A DNA stretch of 6,987 bases from positions 1 to 6,987 of the forward strand of contig JAIXRB010000164.1 of the NCBI GenBank assembly GCA_027485405.1, in the 5' to 3' direction. Shown one piece after another: positions 6,511 to 6,987 of the stretch. Made by a program: the position numbers and the translations under genes. Each line of letters opens with the position of its first letter. The stretch's first letter is position 1. The DNA comes from Leptospiraceae bacterium. Lineage in GTDB: Bacteria; Spirochaetota; Leptospiria; Leptospirales; Leptospiraceae. A model generated the notes under the pieces. The model saw nothing but the letters and a program-made list of their open reading frames with translations. It did not search any database and was not told the origin of the DNA.

Positions 6511-6987
6511 CTATTCAAAATTGATCCGAGGATCTATAAACACATAACACAAATCAGATACTATTTTCCCAACCAAACCCAAAAAGCTTTGCGCAAGCAA
6601 AAGCCCCATCATAAGTTCGGTATCTCTTTCCCTCACTGCTTCAAAACTAAGTAAGCCCATTCCATCTATATTAAACACCAATTCAATAAACAAAGACCCA
6701 GAAAAAATTAAGGTAAGATTGCTACCAAATCCAGTGGCAATAGGAATCAATGAATTCCGAAACGCATGTTTCTGGATTGCTTCTTGGAAAGAAAGCCCTT
6801 TGGAAATTGCTGTTCGAACGTATTCTTTTGCCAATTGATCCAAAAGGCTGTTTTTCATAAGTAAGGTCAAAACGGCAAACGAACCAATTACGTAGCAAAT
6901 CACAGGCAAAAACATATGCGAAATCCGATCTGAGATCTTTTCCCAAAAACCTAACTCTTCGTAATAATCAGAAATCTCATGCCCAAG
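6511..6987 (-). CDS. yejB: Peptide ABC transporter permease, YejB/OppB-like, 5' end outside window
   Basis: C-terminal 158 residues of the second permease. The frame is open to the window edge, and residues before the ATG at 6915 (FWEKISDRISHMFLPV) match the usual YejB sequence ahead of the conserved LPV block, so that ATG is internal. Numbered from the edge, membrane segments lie at about 25-45, 82-104 and 126-150. The EAA loop is at about 56-82 (YVRTAISKGLSFQEAIQKHAFRN), the family block SLFIELVFNIDGMGLLSFEA at 98-117, and the protein ends DPRINFE, almost as YejB ends DPRIDFE. It would form the membrane channel with the YejE-like protein. The stop is separated by one base from the yejE-like ATG. 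The promoter, the start codon and any yejA-like binding-protein gene lie outside the window. Confidence 0.9.
   Translation of the reverse strand, partial: LGHEISDYYEELGFWEKISDRISHMFLPVICYVIGSFAVLTLLMKNSLLDQLAKEYVRTAISKGLSFQEAIQKHAFRNSLIPIATGFGSNLTLIFSGSLFIELVFNIDGMGLLSFEAVRERDTELMMGLLLAQSFLGLVGKIVSDLCYVFIDPRINFE

Noticed and set aside
6913..6915. ATG as the start of the YejB-like protein
   Set aside because: The frame continues to the window edge with YejB-like residues before it, so this methionine is internal.

Overview
The window comes from a moderately AT-rich Gram-negative-type bacterium. Spirochaete-like (Leptospira-type) protein style and base composition seem most likely, but this is an impression from the sequence, not a database match. 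It is almost wholly coding, and no stretch over 300 bases lacks a gene. No tRNA, rRNA, CRISPR array, insertion sequence or riboswitch was seen.

Left part (2-1396, + strand): the 3' portion of a MutS-related ATPase gene whose beginning lies outside the window. It keeps the MutS ATPase domain but carries a hydrophobic, apparently membrane-spanning segment where canonical MutS has none, so it is probably not the housekeeping mismatch repair MutS. It ends against a convergent gene, with a 49-base gap that holds a hairpin (1415-1439), probably a shared terminator.

Right part (1446-6987, - strand): a tightly packed operon, read right to left. It comprises the C-terminal part of a YejB/OppB-like permease (cut by the window edge), a YejE-like permease, two separate OppD- and OppF-like ATPases, and an AsmA-like membrane-anchored protein. 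Junctions are +1 nt, a 1-nt TAATG overlap, an 8-nt overlap and +3 nt, so co-transcription and translational coupling are very likely. The four transporter genes form the inner-membrane part of a peptide importer of the YejABEF (microcin C/peptide) type, with YejF split into two genes. The substrate-binding protein (YejA-like) is not in the window and may lie upstream of yejB.

The most unusual point is in the OppD-like ATPase. The Walker A loop reads LESGCGKS instead of GESGCGKS, directly beside a 10-base homopolymer. A slip of one base either way would stop translation within a few codons. The placement of an AsmA-like envelope protein as the last gene of a peptide importer operon is the second point of interest. 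I did not see convincing evidence of an entirely new system.
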